Positions 35,287 to 44,117 of a DNA stretch of 64,000 nucleotides are shown piece after piece. Within the stretch, counting starts at the first letter, position 1; each line of letters opens with the position of its first letter. The stretch lies in contig OMZV01000002.1 of the NCBI GenBank assembly GCA_900315635.1, positions 124,001 to 188,000 on the forward strand, given 5' to 3'. The translations under genes and the position numbers were made by a program. The notes under the pieces are model-generated. The model had not been told where the DNA came from. It made no database searches and saw only the letters and a program-made list of their open reading frames with translations. The stretch comes from an uncultured Prevotella sp. GTDB taxonomy: Bacteria; Bacteroidota; Bacteroidia; Bacteroidales; Bacteroidaceae.

Positions 35287-35745
35287 TTATTTTGCTGGTG
35301 TCGGAGCTGCTGGCTGTTGTGCTCCCGGAGCTGCTGGAGCAGCTGTCTTTGCGCCTTGAGCAGCACTTTGCTGAGCACCCTGTGCACCTTGAGCTGCGCC
35401 TTGCTGAGCACCCTGAGCTGCGTTCTGCTTCTGCTGCTGGCTAGCACCGAAGTTAGGCAGTGTGTTAGGATTGGTGTTGCTGTCGCCGGCTGTCTTCTCG
35501 ATGACACTCTCGTCAGCGGTTGACTTTGGAGCTACATGAGCGCAGACGATGCTGCAAACAACCATAACGATTGCGAGACCCCATGTTGCCTTCTCAATGA
35601 AGTCGGTGGTCTTGCGGACACCCATAATCTGGTTTGAAGATGAGAAGTTTGATGCCAGACCGCCGCCCTTTGACTCCTGGATGAGTACAATGCCAATCAT
35701 AAGGAGCGAGGCGATGACAATAAGAATTACAAATAGTGTGTACAT
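35287..35745 (-). CDS. secG: Protein translocase subunit SecG
   Basis: A 152-residue SecG, a small partner of SecYE in protein export. The two helices are clear (MYTLFVILIVIASLLMIGIV and KATWGLAIVMVVCSIVCAHV) with the conserved VLIQESKGGGLASNFSSSNQ loop between them. The C-terminus is unusually long, about 75 residues of Gln/Ala/Pro low complexity with repeated AAQGAQ-type units. It is the last gene of the regulator-lptE-TPR-secG run. Confidence 0.95.
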   Translation of the reverse strand: MYTLFVILIVIASLLMIGIVLIQESKGGGLASNFSSSNQIMGVRKTTDFIEKATWGLAIVMVVCSIVCAHVAPKSTADESVIEKTAGDSNTNPNTLPNFGASQQQKQNAAQGAQQGAAQGAQGAQQSAAQGAKTAAPAAPGAQQPAAPTPAK

Positions 35746-35776
35746 TTTTTATTCTTTGTTTTTTATTATTTTATTA

Positions 35777-36613
35777 TCAGTTTTGATCTTTTGTTTTGTT
35801 ATCGTTTATTATCAATTTTTCCAAAAAACGGATTTGGTCTGCAAAGTAACGACTTTTTTTTGGATAAATCAAATTTAAACGCCGAATTATTTCCAAAGCC
35901 TTGGAATATCTGCCTTGTTTTATGTAAATTCGTGCTAAAGTCTCGGTAAAGTAGCCTGAATCGTTATCATTTTCCTCTTCTTCGATTTCAGGTTCGTATT
36001 CGGGTTCATCCTTGAGCTCCATCTTTCCATCGTCGTTGTTGAGGAAGTCGTCGATGAGGTCCTGCCCCTTCATCTGCGGTGAGTTCTTTTCCTCTTCTTC
36101 CTTCTCTTCCTCGCTCTCCATTGCCACGAGATAAGCCATGTAGTCGCCTGTGGCATCGGCAACGGTAGGCTTGCGGTGGGGTGCTGGCTGCTTGGCATCG
36201 GATGATGAACTGTCTTCCTCTTGTGGTATCTGGTCGAGGAAGTCGTCGATGAGTTTGGTGGTGCGGTCCTTGTCGGGAGTTGAGGGGTGAGGGTTGAGAG
36301 TTGATGGTTGTGAGGTTGGCTGTTTAGTGGGGTTGCCATTATCAGCCAGTATTTCATCGCCTGACGCCTTCTTCTGACGGAGCTGGTAGTGGGCGGCTTC
36401 AACGAGGTCGAATAGCTTGCGGCGGTCGGCAATGTACATGGCGGCACGGCGGAGTTCCTCGTCGAATGTGGAGTCGTGGAGAAGATAGAGGTTCTTCAGC
36501 AACAATAGTCGGGCTGGCTGATAATAGGGGTACTGGGCAGTGAGAGCCCTGAGTTCATAGAGGGTTCCACGGTCTAGTTGTTCCGGATGTTGAATATATT
36601 GCTGAAGGTTCAT
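35777..36613 (-). CDS. Conserved Bacteroidales protein with TPR-like C-terminus
   Basis: A 278-residue soluble protein of unknown role found between lptE and secG. The N-terminal part is helical (LYELRALTAQYPYYQPARLL, near residues 18-37). The middle (about 85-225) is acidic and Ser/Thr-rich, with a low-complexity QPTSQPSTLNPHPSTPDK stretch whose DNA resembles the simple repeats scattered in this genome. The C-terminus (TETLARIYIKQGRYSKALEI) is a single tetratricopeptide-like motif. An envelope role is suggested only by its neighbours. Confidence 0.75.
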   Translation of the reverse strand: MNLQQYIQHPEQLDRGTLYELRALTAQYPYYQPARLLLLKNLYLLHDSTFDEELRRAAMYIADRRKLFDLVEAAHYQLRQKKASGDEILADNGNPTKQPTSQPSTLNPHPSTPDKDRTTKLIDDFLDQIPQEEDSSSSDAKQPAPHRKPTVADATGDYMAYLVAMESEEEKEEEEKNSPQMKGQDLIDDFLNNDDGKMELKDEPEYEPEIEEEENDNDSGYFTETLARIYIKQGRYSKALEIIRRLNLIYPKKSRYFADQIRFLEKLIINDNKTKDQN

Positions 36614-36660
36614 TGTTATATTAATTGAGGCCGTTGCAAAGCAACGGCGTACACAACGGG

Positions 36661-36729
36661 ATTACCAGTTGGCTACTGTGTTGATTACCAGTTGGCTACT
36701 GTGTTGATTACCAGTTGGCTACGGTGGCG
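36661..36729. repeat. Three tandem copies of the 3' end of lptE (23-bp period)
   Basis: ATTACCAGTTGGCTACTGTG recurs at 36661, 36684 and 36707. Each copy contains the reverse complement of the last lptE codons and its stop (GTAGCCAACTGGTAA), so the gene end including the stop has been triplicated downstream. The first-read stop remains the functional one. Confidence 0.85.
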
Positions 36730-37250
36730 TTGAAGATTTGGTCGACGAGGTCGTCAATCATTTGCTGGACGAGGTCTTGCTGGACGGATGCGAGACTCTG
36801 AGTGGTCTCGTATGACTGGGTGGCAGTGAACTGCCGTTCAAAGTCCTGCGTGTGGTCCTTTGTATTAGTGAAGCGTACGTTGACGGTCATGGCCAGCTCG
36901 GTCTGGGCTGCGTAACCTTCTGCTGACACGCTCTTGTTTCGCTGGGTGTAGGATGTTATCTCACCTTCGATCTTCAGGTCGCCGTTACGCTTTACCTGCT
37001 GGAGTTTGGTGTGGCTGGCAAACTCGTCCTTGAGGGCGTTGTTGAATGTCGGAGCCATAGGACCCCAGACGTAAGCGGCACGGTTGGGGAAGTCGGCTAT
37101 CTGAATGGTCTTTGTCTTGGTATAGTCGATGCTGGCACCGTTGAGCTTGTAGCTGACGGAGCAGGAGACGAGCAAGGCAAGGCAGAGAACCGAGACGAAT
37201 GCTGTGAGGCGATGGAGATGATGGGTGATGATTATGGGCATAGTGGGCAT
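36708..37250 (-). CDS. lptE: LPS assembly lipoprotein LptE
   Basis: A 180-residue lipoprotein. The signal peptide ends in the lipobox LVSC (Cys30 region), followed by SYKLNGASIDYTKTKTIQIA and FPNRAAYVWGPMAPTFNNAL, the start of the Bacteroidetes LptE/LptE-like family. It would plug LptD in the outer membrane during lipopolysaccharide insertion. It lies in an operon with the upstream sigma54-type regulator and the downstream TPR and secG genes. Its end is duplicated (see 36661-36729). Confidence 0.88.
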   Translation of the reverse strand: MPTMPIIITHHLHRLTAFVSVLCLALLVSCSVSYKLNGASIDYTKTKTIQIADFPNRAAYVWGPMAPTFNNALKDEFASHTKLQQVKRNGDLKIEGEITSYTQRNKSVSAEGYAAQTELAMTVNVRFTNTKDHTQDFERQFTATQSYETTQSLASVQQDLVQQMIDDLVDQIFNATVANW

Positions 37251-37341
37251 GATGGGCTTTGTAGGCTTGATAGACCTGATGGGCTTAATGGGCTGAGGAG
37301 ACGGCGGAGAAATGGATTCTTAACTCTTCGTTCTTCATTCT

Positions 37342-38601
37342 TCACTTCTCCAGTCCGTACTGTTTGATGCGGCGGTAGAGGGTGCGGTCGCTGATACCGA
37401 GCTCCTGAGCCGCCTTCTTGCGGTTGCCGTTGTTGCGCTCAAGGGCTTTCTCAACCATCTGACGACCGAGGTCGTTGAGGTTGAGGCTTTCCGGCTCCGA
37501 AATTTCCTCGGCAACGGCGTCCTCGACCTGGTTGGGTGTTGAGCGTTGATTGTTGGATGATGATGAATTGTTATATTCGTCGGAGAGAGGGGCAGGATAG
37601 TTGCCATCGCCTTGCGGCAGACGCTCGAACCCGGCGACACCTTCCAGTCGGCGAGCTTCATTGAGCTGCTTGCGGACAGTGTTGAGGTCACGACGAAGGT
37701 CGGCGACATTGCCACGGAGCTCATACAATATTTTATATAGTATTTCGCGCTCCGACTCATAGCTGTGACGACCGCCATTGTTCTGGATTGTGGCAAGTTC
37801 GGTGCTTTCCCCGTCCTGCGGAATGAACTTGCTGAGAGTCTCGGCATCTATTTCACGCTTCTCGCTGAGGACTGACATCTGCTCGGTGATGTTCTTAAGC
37901 TGGCGGACATTGCCCGGCCACTTGTACTTAAGCATCATCTGCTTGGCATCATCGGTGAGAGTGATCTTCGGCAGGCGGTACTTCTCAGCCATCTGCATGG
38001 CGAAGAGGCGGAACAAGAGGATGATGTCGTCGCCACGGTCGCGAAGAGGCGGAATCTGAATAGGAATGGTGTTCAGACGATAATATAGGTCCTCACGGAA
38101 CTTACCCTCGCTGACAGCCTTACGCATGTTGACATTGGTGGCAGCGACGATGCGGACATCGGTCTTGCGGATTTCCTGACCGCCGACACGGATGTACTCG
38201 CCAGTTTCGAGGACACGGAGCAAACGAGCCTGGGTAGCCAGCGGCAGCTCACCAACCTCATCGAGGAAAATTGTTCCTTTGTTGGCGACACCGAAGTAGC
38301 CCTCGCTCTCGCCGATTGCGCCGGTGTAGGCACCTTTCTCGTGACCGAAGAGCTCGCTGTCGATAGTTCCCTCTGGGATAGAACCGCAGTTGATGGCGAA
38401 ATACTTCTCACGGCGACGGGGTGAATTGTCGTGGATGACCCGTGGAAAGATTTCCTTACCCACACCGCTCTCACCGACAATGAGTACGCTGAGGTCGGTT
38501 GGTGCGACCTGCAGGGCTACGTCGAGAGCGTGGTTGAGTCCTTCGCTGTTTCCTACAATATTGTAACGTTGCTTTATGCGCTGAAGTTCAGATGTGTTCA
38601 T
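37342..38601 (-). CDS. Sigma54-type AAA+ regulator without receiver domain
   Basis: A 419-residue regulator. The AAA+ domain carries Walker A GESGVGKE, the sigma54-contact loop as GAYTGA instead of the classic GAFTGA, Walker B IFLDEVGELP and the arginine-finger region. A linker of low complexity follows (NNSSSSNNQRSTPNQ). The C-terminal Fis-type helix-turn-helix is RKKAAQELGISDRTLYRRIK. There is no N-terminal sensory domain, so it may be always active or regulated by level. The gene order regulator-lptE-TPR-secG is conserved in Bacteroidales as far as I recall. Confidence 0.93.
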   Translation of the reverse strand: MNTSELQRIKQRYNIVGNSEGLNHALDVALQVAPTDLSVLIVGESGVGKEIFPRVIHDNSPRRREKYFAINCGSIPEGTIDSELFGHEKGAYTGAIGESEGYFGVANKGTIFLDEVGELPLATQARLLRVLETGEYIRVGGQEIRKTDVRIVAATNVNMRKAVSEGKFREDLYYRLNTIPIQIPPLRDRGDDIILLFRLFAMQMAEKYRLPKITLTDDAKQMMLKYKWPGNVRQLKNITEQMSVLSEKREIDAETLSKFIPQDGESTELATIQNNGGRHSYESEREILYKILYELRGNVADLRRDLNTVRKQLNEARRLEGVAGFERLPQGDGNYPAPLSDEYNNSSSSNNQRSTPNQVEDAVAEEISEPESLNLNDLGRQMVEKALERNNGNRKKAAQELGISDRTLYRRIKQYGLEK

Positions 38602-38801
38602 ATTTTGATGATGGGATGACAGGATGATGAGATGACGTGATGAGATGGATTATCATCCAATCATCCTTTCATCCAATCTTCTCTTTTTATTTAGCTGACA
38701 AAATTACACATTTTATTTGATATAACTGCAAAATTGGCAGACTTTTTTTGTTAGTTTGAAAATTAGTGAGTATCGTTGTGGCGTTGATAAAGAGAATAAT
38801 T

Positions 38802-39061
38802 ATGGAAACAGCAATAAATAATCCGTCAGTTCTTGAAAGTTTTTGGAATGAGATAAAAAATTGGACGACGAAATGAAGTTGACTCTGATTTCGAAGCTCA
38901 GTTCTTCTATGGTAAAGTAAAAGAAGAAGGTTTCCAAGGCTAAAACAGATTCTTGGGATGGTGTTTTCGGAATAATGAAAGATGATTATTTCCCGTCAGC
39001 TAAAGAACTGGAAGAGATAATGAGTGATACGGATAAGGATTATGAAAAGTTATTCTTATGA
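38802..39061 (+). pseudogene. Broken VapB-type antitoxin gene
   Basis: The ATG at 38802 gives METAINNPSVLESFWNEIKN, then meets a stop. One extra A in the A-run near 38855 would restore a frame continuing DDEMKLTLISKLSSSMV, and a TAA in that frame is followed by SKAKTDSWDGVFGIMKDDYF to a stop at 39059-39061. One frameshift and one nonsense codon therefore inactivate it. It overlaps the toxin start as ATGA, the usual vapBC arrangement. Confidence 0.75.
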
Positions 39062-39257
39062 GTAAATATTTATTGGATACAAATATATGTATTGAAATAT
39101 TACGTGGAAACAATGATGTTTCCTATATGTTGTCGAAGGTTGGACCAAGTCGTTGCCGAATATCGGAAATAGTACTGCCGTTGCGAACAAGTTGATAATG
39201 GTAACGGACAATATCAAGGACTTCAAGAACATCAAAGGCATAAAGATAGAAAACTGA
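39058..39257 (+). pseudogene. Internally deleted VapC-type PIN toxin gene
   Basis: The N-terminus MSKYLLDTNICIEILRGNND is that of a PIN-domain ribonuclease, with the first catalytic Asp present. After about 45 codons the frame stops. Another frame resumes with ANKLIMVTDNIKDFKNIKGI and KIEN, the normal VapC ending. About 200 bp of the usual 400 are missing, including the central acidic residues, so the toxin is dead. Confidence 0.8.
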
Positions 39258-39283
39258 ATAGAGCACAAATAACCTGTATTTTA

Positions 39284-40408
39284 CTATTTACCCCTTTTCT
39301 CCAATTTTATTAAAAGCAGTCCGATGGCGGTCCAGATGAGTTCGCGGATGCGGACGATGAGGGCAACGAAGATGCCGGCACTGGACGGGAGACCGAGCCC
39401 GGTGGTGGACATGAGAAACCCGCCTTCACGACCACCGAGCTGCAGAGGCATGAAGAAGAGCATGTTGGCGAAAAGGGTGGTGAAGGCAACAATAAAAATA
39501 CAATTAAGGTAGTTGACCGACGGATATAGGACGAGCAGACAGAAGAATACTTCCAGAGCCGAGGCGAAACGGCAGGTGAGCTCCAGCAAGACGACGCTGA
39601 TGAATGTCCGTGGGTTCTGATTATGCAGCGAGGCAATCTGATGGTCGATAGTGTCGAGCTGGGCGCGATGGCTGTCGATGAACCGTGAGGCACGGCGGCG
39701 GAGTCCGGGAATATGACTTATCAACCGCATTCCGCTGACGGCGAGTCCACGGCGATAACCTTTCATGAAAAACCAAATGGCAAGTAGACAAAAGCCTATT
39801 ACTATACTGAGGACTATCCACATAAATACGCTCATTGGTCGGAAGATAATGTATAGCACGGAGCAAATCAGCCAGAACCAAAAATGACTGAAGATGTGGG
39901 TCATGGCATAGAGTATGACCGATGATGACGCCCGCTCTGTGCCAATCTTCGGAGCCAGTGCCATGATACGGTAGGGCTCACCACCCATCAGTCCGCCGGG
40001 AGTGGCGTAGTTGAGGGCGAAACCGGAGACGGTGATCTTGTAGAGCCAGTGGAAAGGAACGCCACTAGTCGGAGTCCCCACCAAACCTCCCCCAAGGGGA
40101 GGCTTTTGATTACTTAAGTTAGATTGAGATCCCGATTTACCTAAATTAGATGGGGATTTAGCAGATGGGTAATCATAATTTTGAATTTTGGATTTTGAAT
40201 TTTGGATTTTCCCGGTATTCTTAATGATTATATACCACGCCGCAGTGTTGAACATGTAGAGGAAGAACCAGAGAACGACTACCGCAAAGAACCAGTAGCC
40301 GGCATGGCTGATACCCTGCCACACCTGCTTGAAGTCAAGTTGAGTGACCATCACGATGAGGACGGCGAGCCCGAAAAGGAAGAATAGGTTCTGGTACTTT
40401 TTCTTCAT
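39284..40408 (-). CDS. Flippase-like membrane protein (UPF0104/LPG synthase TM family) with repeat insertion
   Basis: A 374-residue membrane protein with about eight helices. FALNYATPGGLMGGEPYRIM and LGGREGGFLMSTTGLGLPSS are typical of the lysylphosphatidylglycerol-synthase transmembrane family, whose substrates are mostly unknown. Residues about 66-112 (KIQNSKSKIQNYDY to [13 protein letters not shown]) are not part of the family: they are encoded by a repeat element also found in two other genes here, placed in frame in the loop after helix 2. The neighbours pdxA and the regulator are on the same strand. Confidence 0.85.
   Translation of the reverse strand: MKKKYQNLFFLFGLAVLIVMVTQLDFKQVWQGISHAGYWFFAVVVLWFFLYMFNTAAWYIIIKNTGKIQNSKSKIQNYDYPSAKSPSNLGKSGSQSNLSNQKPPLGGGLVGTPTSGVPFHWLYKITVSGFALNYATPGGLMGGEPYRIMALAPKIGTERASSSVILYAMTHIFSHFWFWLICSVLYIIFRPMSVFMWIVLSIVIGFCLLAIWFFMKGYRRGLAVSGMRLISHIPGLRRRASRFIDSHRAQLDTIDHQIASLHNQNPRTFISVVLLELTCRFASALEVFFCLLVLYPSVNYLNCIFIVAFTTLFANMLFFMPLQLGGREGGFLMSTTGLGLPSSAGIFVALIVRIRELIWTAIGLLLIKLEKRGK
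40073..40210 (-). repeat. In-frame repeat element inside the flippase-like gene
   Basis: On the coding strand an AT-rich half of AAAATTC-type units ends at ATGATTACC. A variable centre follows, then a GC-rich half around GGAGG/CCTCC (CCTCCCCTTGGGGGAGG) ends GGTTTGGTGGGGAC. It is 138 bp or 46 codons, with no stop. Related copies are at 45514-45651 and 50290-50404. Confidence 0.8.
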
Positions 40409-40424
40409 GTCTTCTTCTGATTTT

Positions 40425-40590
40425 AGGGGAGTTAACGGGAGTTAGAGGGGAGTTAAGGGGGAGTTAGAGGGACAATAGTTTTGTGGATTAAGTGGATTAT
40501 GAAGTTTGAGAGAGTATAGTTCTTTTTACAGAACATTTGTCCCTCTAACTCCCTTCGCGAAGCGAATAACTCCCTTTTAACTCCCCTAAA
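40425..40590. repeat. GAGTTA/TAACTC repeats between pdxA and the flippase gene
   Basis: Copies of GGGAGTTA(A/G) at about 40428-40475 face TAACTCCC copies at about 40545-40585, so the intergenic region can fold into one long hairpin. A CTTCGCGAAGCG palindrome lies near 40554-40566. Confidence 0.65.
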
Positions 40591-40596
40591 ATACTC

Positions 40597-41727
40597 CTAA
40601 GAATTCTCTGGTGCCTTGTAATCGTGTCGATGCGGAATGCGGTCCTCACGCTTCTTAGGAATGGCATAGCGCACCTTGTCGCTGTCGTCCTTCTTTTCGT
40701 GGTAGAGCTTTGGCAGAGGATTAGTGCCAGCCTCGTCGTACTCCTTGCGATGACGGAAAATGTCGATGGCGAGATAGATGGCGTGGAGCATTGGAGTAGC
40801 GTCAGCCTCGTTGCGACCGGCAATGTCGAACGATGCGCCAACCTCGGGGGCAGTGCGGACGATAGGCAGTCCGGCGGTGTAGTTCACGCCTGAATCCGGA
40901 GCTATGGCACGGAACGGAGCCAGTCCCTGGTCGTAGTACATGGCAAGGATTCCATCGAAATAATCGTAGTCGCCGGTACCGAAGAGACGGTCGGTAGCGT
41001 ACGGTCCGAAAGCCTCGATGTCCTCCTTGGCTAGCTCCTCGATGGCAGGACGGATAATCTCCTGCTCCTCGTTGCCAAGCAGTCCGTTGTCGCCAGCCTT
41101 CGGGTTGATGGACAGCACGGCGATGCGAGGGTTGGAGATGCGGAAGTCACGGCGCAGACTCTCGTAGAACTTCTTTGCAGTAGCCTCGATATTCTCCTTC
41201 GTTATACTCTCGGCAACCTGATGGAGCGGCAGGTTGCGGGTGACGAGAGCCACGCGCAGGTCATCGCTGGTGAGAATGGAAAGACCCTGACCGTCGCACT
41301 CGATATGATCCTCGATGTATCGGCTCTGACCGCTGAAGTGGAATGCGTCGTTGTTGTCGATAGGCGCTGTGACGAGCACGTCGAAGAGTCCCTGCTGATA
41401 GTCGGCGAGGGCACGGTCGATGGCACGGAGCCCTGCGTTGCCCGACTCCTCGGTAGGCGTTCCGAGTTCTACCTTAACGTCGTCGTCGAAAACGGTGAGC
41501 AGGTTAACCCGTCCGTCACGAGCCTCACTGGCATCGTTGATGATAGTGAACTTGGAGTTGAGGTCGAGAGCGTTGTCATGATATGTGGCGATCTTTGGCG
41601 AACCATATATAATAGGTGTGCAGAGGTCGAGAATCTCAGTGCCTGCGAAAGCCCTGAAAATGAGTTCGTAACCTATGCCGTTGGTGTCGCCTTGTGTTAT
41701 TGCCACGCGTATTTTTCTATTTTCCAT
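40597..41727 (-). CDS. pdxA: 4-hydroxythreonine-4-phosphate dehydrogenase
   Basis: The 376-residue PdxA of the deoxyxylulose-5-phosphate-dependent pyridoxal phosphate pathway. It begins IRVAITQGDTNGIGYELIFR, has LVTAPIDNNDAFHFSGQ, the metal-binding RNLPLHQVAESIT region and PKAGDNGLLGNEE, and ends the fold with GVNYTAGLPIVRTAPEVGAS. A charged tail of about 45 residues (KKREDRIPHRHDYKAPENS) extends beyond the usual family end. Part of the rlmN-DUF4837-pdxA-flippase series. Confidence 0.95.
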   Translation of the reverse strand: MENRKIRVAITQGDTNGIGYELIFRAFAGTEILDLCTPIIYGSPKIATYHDNALDLNSKFTIINDASEARDGRVNLLTVFDDDVKVELGTPTEESGNAGLRAIDRALADYQQGLFDVLVTAPIDNNDAFHFSGQSRYIEDHIECDGQGLSILTSDDLRVALVTRNLPLHQVAESITKENIEATAKKFYESLRRDFRISNPRIAVLSINPKAGDNGLLGNEEQEIIRPAIEELAKEDIEAFGPYATDRLFGTGDYDYFDGILAMYYDQGLAPFRAIAPDSGVNYTAGLPIVRTAPEVGASFDIAGRNEADATPMLHAIYLAIDIFRHRKEYDEAGTNPLPKLYHEKKDDSDKVRYAIPKKREDRIPHRHDYKAPENS

Positions 41728-41827
41728 CTTATTTTTAATGTATAAATAATAAATTATAATGTATAAATAGCACTTGCATTGCAGAGTTGCTAATGGCGTG
41801 TTTTTACCTTTTTACCTTTTTACTTTT

Positions 41828-42811
41828 TTACCTTTTTACCTTTCCCGTTAGGATGCTCGCTTCCAGTCGGCGGAGCTTGTTGCGCTTCTTCGATTCGGGG
41901 GCGTAAACGAAGCCCTCTATATATATAATGTAGGGTGGAGCGGTGATGCAGCGGGCGATGAAAGGACCGCCCATAGCGTCTCCACGCATGTCCCAAAGGC
42001 CACGCATCTCGGGTGATGGGTGTTGGGTGATGGGTGTTGAGGCTGTTTCCATGTACATGCCGGAACGCTCGCCGGGAATGTTGATTTTCATTACGCTGTC
42101 GCGAACGTGGCGGAAGAACTGAGCATCATTGGAAATTATGCCTATATCTTTGTTGCCTTTGCCAGCTTTAACCCGATAAACGCAGATGTTCTCAAGACCC
42201 TCGTTGGTGTTGTTGGATAGCCAGATGAAGTCACGACCACGCTTGCTGGCTGTGAGGTCGGCGGGGATGAGAATGTCGATGCCGAACATGTCGTGGATAG
42301 TCTTTTCGGCTTGTGGGTTGTGGGTGGACTTAAGGCTACGGATAGCGCAAGAAAGCTCAAAGGCGTTGAGAATCTTGCGGATCTGACCTGGATGTGAATG
42401 CATATAGCTGCTGAACTGCTCCGGCGATTTAGAGGTGACGGTGAGGACTATCTGCGGCTTGGCGTAGACATCACGGGCTATTGAGATGTGGGTGCGAGTG
42501 GAGTCCTTGTTGAATTTCACTTGAACAATGCTGCGGGACAGCTGCTGCCATGGCGTTTTGTTGCCGGGTGTGGCGATGATGATGTCGAATGATGGCTCGG
42601 GCTGTGGCAGTCCGGAAACGGTGTCTCTGAGTTCGTCGGTGAGAAGGTGTCCGCTGTCGTTGACGAGCAGAACCTGATATGGGCGGTTGCTGCTTGCTGG
42701 CTTGCCGGATGGGTCGTCGGAGCAGGATGCAAAGGAGAATAGAAGACACAGAAGGGGTAGCAGGGCTACGGCTCTGCGAAAGAAAGAGCTGTTGTTTGTT
42801 GGTGTCTTCAT
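41828..42811 (-). CDS. DUF4837 family lipoprotein
   Basis: An exported lipoprotein of about 327 residues. The signal peptide RRAVALLPLLCLLFSFASC ends in a lipobox, and SNRPYQVLLVNDSG follows. The sequence matches the DUF4837 family known from Bacteroidetes, with no established activity. A methionine six codons upstream (42829) is an alternative start. Residues around ASTPITQHPSPE are coded by a GATGGGTGTTG-type simple repeat. The position between rlmN and pdxA is usual for the family as far as I recall. Confidence 0.8.
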   Translation of the reverse strand: MKTPTNNSSFFRRAVALLPLLCLLFSFASCSDDPSGKPASSNRPYQVLLVNDSGHLLTDELRDTVSGLPQPEPSFDIIIATPGNKTPWQQLSRSIVQVKFNKDSTRTHISIARDVYAKPQIVLTVTSKSPEQFSSYMHSHPGQIRKILNAFELSCAIRSLKSTHNPQAEKTIHDMFGIDILIPADLTASKRGRDFIWLSNNTNEGLENICVYRVKAGKGNKDIGIISNDAQFFRHVRDSVMKINIPGERSGMYMETASTPITQHPSPEMRGLWDMRGDAMGGPFIARCITAPPYIIYIEGFVYAPESKKRNKLRRLEASILTGKVKR

Positions 42812-42920
42812 TGTTCTTTTGCTTTTCACACTGCGTGATGTTTATACACTACTTGGTCTTTACAACTGCGTGTTGTTGTGCCTCTCCGAGGCACTGAATC
42901 AGTTTTATATTATCTGTATT

Positions 42921-43991
42921 TCAATCCCCCATTCTCTCCCCCGCACGGGGGAAGCCGGAAGGGGTCCCCATTTGTTTCGCTGTACTTAGCAGTCCGCAGG
43001 CGGCGTAAATATCCTGCCCGCGGCTGGCACGGATTGTCGTGAAAATTCCGTGGTGAGTGAGGTAGTCGCGGAACGACTCCATCTTTGCCTCGTCGGCACC
43101 GTGGAGTGGCACATTAGGAATCTGGTGAAAGCGGATGAGGTTCACACGACAATAGAGTCCCTTGAGCAGTCGCACAATCTCACGGGCGTGAGCCATCGAG
43201 TCGTTGAGACCTCCGAAAACAATGTACTCGAACGACAAGCGGCGCTGGTGCGAGAAGTCGTAGTTGCGGAGCAGTTCCACCACATCCTCGATGGACATTC
43301 CCTTCTCGGCAGGCATGAGCTCGGCACGTTGCTCAGGGAACGGCGAATGCAGACTGATAGCCACGTGGCACTCGCTCTCCTCAAGGAATCGTTGTAATTT
43401 CTTTTTCACGCCCACACTGCTCACCGTTATTCGCTTCGGACTCCATGCATAACCGTACGGAGCCGTTAGAATCTCGGTAGCGCGGAGAACATTGTCGAGA
43501 TTGTCCATCGGCTCACCCTGCCCCATGAACACTATATTTGTCAATTTTTCTCGCTCCGGCAGAGAGTACACCTGATTGAGAATATCCTTCGCCGTTAGAT
43601 TGCCCTGGAATCCCTGCTTGCCCGTCTGACAGAAGAGACAATTCATCTTACAGCCCACCTGCGACGAGACGCACAGCGTGGCGCGGTCGTCCTCGGGAAT
43701 ATACACCGTCTCGATGAATTTCCCATCGTCGGTAGGGAAGAGGTATTTTATAGTCCCGTCCTTCGAGTGCTGCGCGTCGATAGGGTCGGCACAGCCAATG
43801 TCGTATTTCTCTGATAGAGCCTCGCGGTTCTTCTTCGATATGTTAGTCATGTCGTCGATGCTCCTGACGTGCTGATTGTAAAGCCATTTCGCAATCTGCC
43901 CGCCTGTGAACGCTGGCATCCCTGCCTCCTTTGCAACGGCTTTCAGCTCGTTGAGGGTCATTCCCATGAGATGTATTTTCTGTGAATCCAT
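42921..43991 (-). CDS. rlmN: 23S rRNA (adenine-2503-C2)-methyltransferase
   Basis: A radical-SAM methyltransferase that modifies A2503 of 23S rRNA and also tRNA. The iron-sulfur motif is VGCKMNCLFCQTGKQGF (CxxxCxxC), followed by IVFMGQGEPMDNLDNVL, and the second catalytic Cys lies in the C-terminal part (YAACGLL). Start at 43991 (MDSQKIHLMGMTLNE) is preferred over 44060. The last residues (GTPSGFPRAGERMGD) derive from a GC-rich repeat with CCCGCACGGGGGAAGCCGG, which has extended the protein end. Confidence 0.93.
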   Translation of the reverse strand: MDSQKIHLMGMTLNELKAVAKEAGMPAFTGGQIAKWLYNQHVRSIDDMTNISKKNREALSEKYDIGCADPIDAQHSKDGTIKYLFPTDDGKFIETVYIPEDDRATLCVSSQVGCKMNCLFCQTGKQGFQGNLTAKDILNQVYSLPEREKLTNIVFMGQGEPMDNLDNVLRATEILTAPYGYAWSPKRITVSSVGVKKKLQRFLEESECHVAISLHSPFPEQRAELMPAEKGMSIEDVVELLRNYDFSHQRRLSFEYIVFGGLNDSMAHAREIVRLLKGLYCRVNLIRFHQIPNVPLHGADEAKMESFRDYLTHHGIFTTIRASRGQDIYAACGLLSTAKQMGTPSGFPRAGERMGD

Positions 43992-44086
43992 TTCGCCTAC
44001 TGATTTTTCTAAGTTTTTGCAAAACTTTTGCAAACGAGTGCAATGGAAAATTATTTCCAAATTGCCGAGTGCAGCTAAAGTTTATG

Positions 44087-44117
44087 CAAAGATAACATTT
44101 ACCTCACACAAATGCAA
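44087..44117 (-). promoter_or_regulatory. rlmN promoter
   Basis: Minus-strand TTG (44117-44115) and TATCTTTG (44094-44087) separated by 20 bp. Confidence 0.7.
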
